From the NCBI GenBank assembly GCA_028023455.1, contig JAQFVV010012447.1, positions 248,001 to 312,000 on the forward strand: 64,000 bases of DNA, given 5' to 3'. Source of the stretch: Epiperipatus broadwayi. Lineage: Eukaryota; Onychophora; Udeonychophora; Euonychophora; Peripatidae. Shown one piece after another: positions 58,802 to 64,000 of the stretch (its first letter is position 1; every line of letters begins with the position of its first letter). The position numbers were made by a program, and so were the translations under genes. Under the pieces are notes generated by a model. The model made no database searches. It was given only the letters and a program-made list of their open reading frames with translations, and was not told the DNA's origin.

Positions 58802-61800
58802 ACAAAAAAAAATCTTTTAACATATTTTTAAATAAACCTTTTAACGTATTTTTAAAAAACAACTTTTAAACATTTTAACTACAACTTTTAATATTTTAAA
58901 TCATACCACCCTATATAAATTATAATATAGGGTATACTATATATCCACATACAAATTTATAATAACAAAATTATTAATAAATTGACTTTTAACATTATTC
59001 TATATAATAAATATTTTCTTAAAATATTCTGTGATAGTAATACGCTATAATTTTAATAATCCTATTGAATTATAGCATTGGTTCACACGTAAATATATAA
59101 TGCTATTTAGACAGTCATGATAGTAGGTTTTATAATATAATTTTAACAGTGTTAAACATAAACAATAAGGTTCGAACTTAGCACAGATGAGTGGGTCATT
59201 AGGTTGATGATGAAATGATAAGGGCTTGGAAGGTTATCATTTCAATATATATACATATATATAAATGTTCCCTTATTCACATTCAATCAAAAAATAAAAA
59301 CTTATTGTACTGTATCTTTATTTTTTTAAGAATAAAATCAATAATGAAGTGTCAGATACTTCTTACATAAGTTTTCTGATAAAATATATAATAACATTTA
59401 TTAGAAACATTTTACTGGTTCACATTTTCTATCTCTAAATTCAATACCTCATCAAAAATATATCTTTTAACATGATTCTAAGTATAGTGAAAACAAGTAT
59501 GATAGGAATATAACAATTGTTTTTCTCATAAGTTTTAGAATATGATTTTTTCTCACACTATAAATTAATAAGTTTCATTTTATCACTTTTAGAAAAAATT
59601 TGAATTCTCTGAAATTACATTTAGAAGCATTTCTTTTAACCAAAGTGCTATAATTGTATTGAACTTTTGGGGGGAAAAAGTGATGAAAAATTGCCTGTGC
59701 TTTCAATGCATTTAATGCAAAGAAAATGCCGTTAATAAGTACAAAGTTGTGTTAAAATTAGTGAGAGCACTGCAAAATGAAAAAAAATAGCTGCTGACAT
59801 ATCTTTTATGATAAATACTCATAAAATTTACTAAATACACAAATTTTAATGTTTTCTTTTTTGTTATTTACATTTTTATTTGAATAGCATATTAAATAAA
59901 GTAGTGTTACATTGGTACAGTATATATCATGGGTTCATTGTAATTTGGATAAACAATAAAAATAATCATAGAACTTATTACAATAGAAGTATGAGAATGA
60001 TGTATTTGTAATGCAGAAAAACAAATGTTATGTTCAGCGTTTACAGGGTGATTTTAAATGGTAGCTAAAGTGTGAAAATTTTAGAATTTTAAGTATTTGA
60101 GCTTTATTACAGAAAAAATGTATAAACTAGTTATCATTTGCTTTTCCTTGAAATAATTGTTTAGGTAAACAGAGTTAATTAAAAATCAATAACAATTATT
60201 TAAGTGGTTAATATGAATATTGAGTCTATGTCCTATTATTGATAATCATTTTCTTTTATTGCAATTTCGATCCAAAAATCTGCCATCATCAGAATCAAAA
60301 GTGCATTAAAATTGATTGAATCATAAATACTACATTCAAAATAGTTTAAAGAACTAATTGCTTTATTGTACCACTATGAATATGAGGCAAAAGGCTTCGA
60401 AAGTGCTTAGCGTGTAATAATTTCTGTGTATCTTTATAGTGTCTCATTCAAGTGTGTCATACGCTTTGTTAATTTTGTATATTTATTACAATAAATTATG
60501 TAATTAAATAATTGAATGGTAAATTTCTTGGGGAATCATGTGATGACTGAGCACTGAAAGTAATTGGATATCTTTCAAACTTTTAACTCTCATTGTTTTT
60601 TCACTGTCTTTCACTGGGTTATGCTACATAGGTCAGTATATGACCGAAGATGTTTTATAAAATTAATGACTGATTTTTAAAAAATAATAATTATAAAATA
60701 ATACAATAAATAAACTAAATATAATGGGGACTTGAATAGATGAAAAGGCTTCAAGGTATAGTATACTTCCCTGCCAAACCCTTAATATGATTTTGAATTT
60801 AGGTAAAATATTAAACTTTTTTAAATTTCTAATAAACATTTTTTTTTTCACTTAGCCAACTCAACAGTCCATCTAATTATTGGTCAGTATATGAATATCA
60901 ATTGCTTTTAGTGAGGAAGTAAAACTACAAAATAAACAAATGTTAAATCCTCACCAACTAGCATTTGAATACTCTGGTGATCATTATGTTCTTCTTTACT
61001 ATAGGGTAGTGAGTCCACTAAGTGTATGAATATTTTGAAGAGTATGAAGCAGGTTATTAGAGGTATGCAAAAAAATTGAATAAATGGCAAAAGCATGTCC
61101 ATCAATTGATACAATTTTTAAAATGTAATCTGTGAAGCATTTATTTGAATTCATACATATATAATTTTAAATGCAAATATGTAGGCTTTGCCTACTTGCC
61201 TTGTTAGTCCATTTTTGGTGGTTAAATATAAAATAACAGCAACTATATTCATTGTTTACATTTTACTAATATAAAGAAAACAATTCGTGGAAAGTAATTG
61301 ATTAAGAGATAGAAAGTAAGAAAGATTGGACAATGCTACAGTAGAGGGATCCTGGGGTTGTCTTTGTCCTGAATTTTTCCAATTAAAGTTGATTTACCAC
61401 CACCTACAGATGATAAGTACATCAGTGGAGATTAATCCTAACAGCTTATAAGACAGGATATTCACAAGAAGTTATATATATATATATATATGAACGAATG
61501 ATTTATTGCATAAGAAGCTGGAGCACCAGAAATGACAGAGATCAGAACCTTGTGTTGCTCCAAAGTCCGCCAATATATTACTCTATCAAATTATATAAAT
61601 AATATTTACTAAGGCTGTAACCTCAAGAATATACGTCTGAAAAATGCGAAGGTAAAGACCTCTACTGGTCATAACCACAAGCTTACTCTATGGAAGAAAA
61701 GAGGGGAACCCTCTTTACTTCAACCTACTTTTATATATGAATAGGTTATGTAGAATTAAATGTCATTGATTTAAAGCCACAGTAATAATAATATTTTTGC

Positions 61801-64000
61801 ACTACATTTAACATAAAAAATGGAAAGTTTAAATATAAACGGAATATCGTTATCTTATATAAATAGTTACATAAGATATTCCGGTTGCATTTTAAATTTC
61901 ACACATTCTAAGAGAGATAACTATTCTTTTTTATGTATACATGTTAACAAGTTTGTTATTGTAGTATTCGTAAATGTTTTTATGTATACGAAGCACGTTT
62001 ATCAATTATATGTAAATACAATCGATTATATGAATTTAAATTACATGAATGATTTTACAAATAAAATATAAATACGATTTATGAGAAATAATCGCTGAAG
62101 AGTCAAGAGACATTCCAGCGTCATAATTGTCAGACCGCTCTTCAGCTTCAGTCTACCCTGAGCACTGTGCTAAACTCAGTACGATTCAAAAATAATCAAA
62201 TGGTTGGTTGCTCAGAAACTCAACAGTTTTTTAAGAAACAATAATGACAAAATCTTTAGCTTTCAAATTCTTCATTGCATTAAAATCCTAGGATTGCTTA
62301 ATGACTTAAATAGACTGAGAGAAAATAGGATTCAAATAATATTTGTTGATTATTAGAGCACATATTTATTAGAAGTGATGATAATTATTATTATTATTAT
62401 TATTATTATTATTTATCAATGCATCCCTCATTTCAATTCTTACCACATCACAATTATCCACCAGAACAGAAACTTAGATTACCCTCTCTTACCATACATA
62501 CATTTCAAAAATAAGCTTCACTCATTAACTAAACCAAAGATGTCAAACATCTAAATCTCCATGTTTGAGTAGCTTTGTTACATTTACTCTGATGCAAGGC
62601 TTTTATCCATTTTAATACCTTATGGAAGAAGAAATAATCATTGCACTGCAGACGTGTTTTCAAATTATTTTAAATGCATTCATCATACATTATGTATGAA
62701 AAATATATGCATTCATTTATGGTTACTATCGTAAGTTTATTTACTGGAAGTAAACAGTATAGGTGAAAGATATTGTTTTTCCAAAGAGTAATTTTAAAGG
62801 GTTAAATCTTAGTAAAAAAAAAAAAAAACGGTAATGACTTGCACTGTGATTTATAGTAAATGGTCAGTTTTCTATCAATACTATAATTGATCTCTTGTCA
62901 ATGAGTGAATTGAATTAATAAGGCTTAGTTATATCGATTATAAAGAATTTCATAATATAGAGATTTCATACTCATCTGCATGCCTTTTAAATGGCTTAGA
63001 ATTTATTTTTTAGAAAGCTAGTCTATATCCAATTTAGCTAACTATCCAACACTAATAGGTAAAAGAGGTCTAACTACTTTTTGTTAGAGGGAAAACAAGA
63101 ATGAAGAACTACTGAAAACTTTATCAATTGATGTTGACAAGACAAATGAGTATTGCCTTGTGTTTGCCTGTTTATTTTTGAGAGGATATTAAAGAGACTT
63201 TTGCCCTGTAGTGGATTATTTATTAAAAGAGAATGAATTGTGTTTAATGTGGAATGAAAAGGGAGTCTTAATGCGTAGTTGATATATCTTTAGATTTACA
63301 GCAACGTTTTTCATATATCCAGTCCATAGTCAGTTCAGTTAATTATTTAATTGTTGTTACAGTAACTAATCATGAGTAATCAGTAATAATCATATAGTAG
63401 GAAAATTTATTAATGTCTGTGGTTTCTGACATTTGCCATATTCAATTAAAGTTTGATATTCGAAGTTGGAATGAACACAGTTAGGACCTGGCATTTACTT
63501 TTAATTCTTTATTACTTTTAAATTAGTATTAATGAAATTCAAAAACTCCAGTAGAAGATAAACTGCTTGAATAATTAACAGCAGATCATTATATGTTTGA
63601 GTATCCTTAGTTTTATAGCAACTGTAGGAATATTTTTTCAATTTATTTTTTAACTACAGAATAAGTCATTAAAAGAAAAGTGAAAATCATTACCACCCTA
63701 GCATTCGTCTAGCCTGGTATAAATAGATCTCCTTCTATAGTCTTCCTTTGTAGACATCTTTGTTCAGTGATAAATTATTTAAAAAATGATTTATCTTTAG
63801 CTACATTTGATTAAAAAATAATTGTGCATGCTACTGAAAAATGTTGTTGGCATTCTCATCTTATAGTGATAAAGTTTTTTTTTTTTCCAATTTAAATTTA
63901 TACTATTATTGAGTTATCGTTACAGAAATGATTATATCATAGATTATAATTAAAAGATGCACATTTAAAAATTTCAATATAATATCCTCTTTTTTTTCCA
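58802..64000. other. AT-rich DNA without recognised gene
   Basis: Contains TA tracts (61475-61490), a segment at 62580-62660 related to 41635-41700, a copy of the old dispersed repeat at about 63000-63110, and an A-run at 62815. Short open frames (60663-60851, 60908-61114, 61820-62071) look like chance frames of AT-rich DNA. Confidence 0.5.
62383..62413. repeat. (TTA)n microsatellite
   Basis: About ten perfect trinucleotide units. Confidence 0.9.

Overview
This is a gene-poor, very A+T-rich (about 70% by eye) animal nuclear segment made largely of decayed retroelements. The evidence is RTE-type LINEs with short ATG-rich tails, a Ty3/gypsy-type LTR element, Penelope-like (PLE) retroelement fragments with a GIY-YIG endonuclease, many dispersed repeats, and no prokaryotic gene organisation. 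The repeat style suggests a lophotrochozoan, possibly a cephalopod mollusc; that is a low-confidence guess.

Layout. 1-10.7 kb: unique AT-rich DNA, foldback repeats and small RTE 3' fragments. 10.7-20.0 kb: a decayed gypsy element arranged LTR1-internal-LTR2-deleted internal-LTR3. 23.5-27.2 kb: a near full-length RTE LINE (copy A, + strand) between two 167-bp direct repeats. 31.2-37.2 kb: two RTE LINEs on the - strand (a degraded one, then copy B with a 10-bp target duplication and a 172-bp secondary insertion). 39.3-40.7 kb: the only region that looks like a host gene, a CpG-richer upstream stretch followed by a 117-codon first coding exon with a plausible splice donor at 40657. 44.9-46.3 kb: a solo LTR of the same gypsy family. 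51.6-54.3 kb: a Penelope-like element in head-to-head inverted form, invaded by another palindromic element. 56.9-58.8 kb: nested palindromes. The rest is intergenic or intronic DNA in which I see no gene.

Main discovery. At least four unrelated families of short palindromic insertions each carry a hammerhead self-cleaving ribozyme in the type I arrangement (helix I open; CUGANGA, helix II, GAAA, very short self-complementary helix III, NUH cleavage site). In family A, helix I is kept by compensatory base changes between copies. Several insertions are flanked by 9-20 bp target-site duplications, so the inverted dimer appears to have inserted as one unit. I infer a class of non-autonomous, hammerhead-bearing, inverted-dimer retroposons, probably mobilised by a target-primed enzyme such as the Penelope-like or RTE reverse transcriptase present in the same window. 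Hammerheads in PLEs and in animal retrozymes are known; the palindromic short families with target duplications are what deserve a second look.
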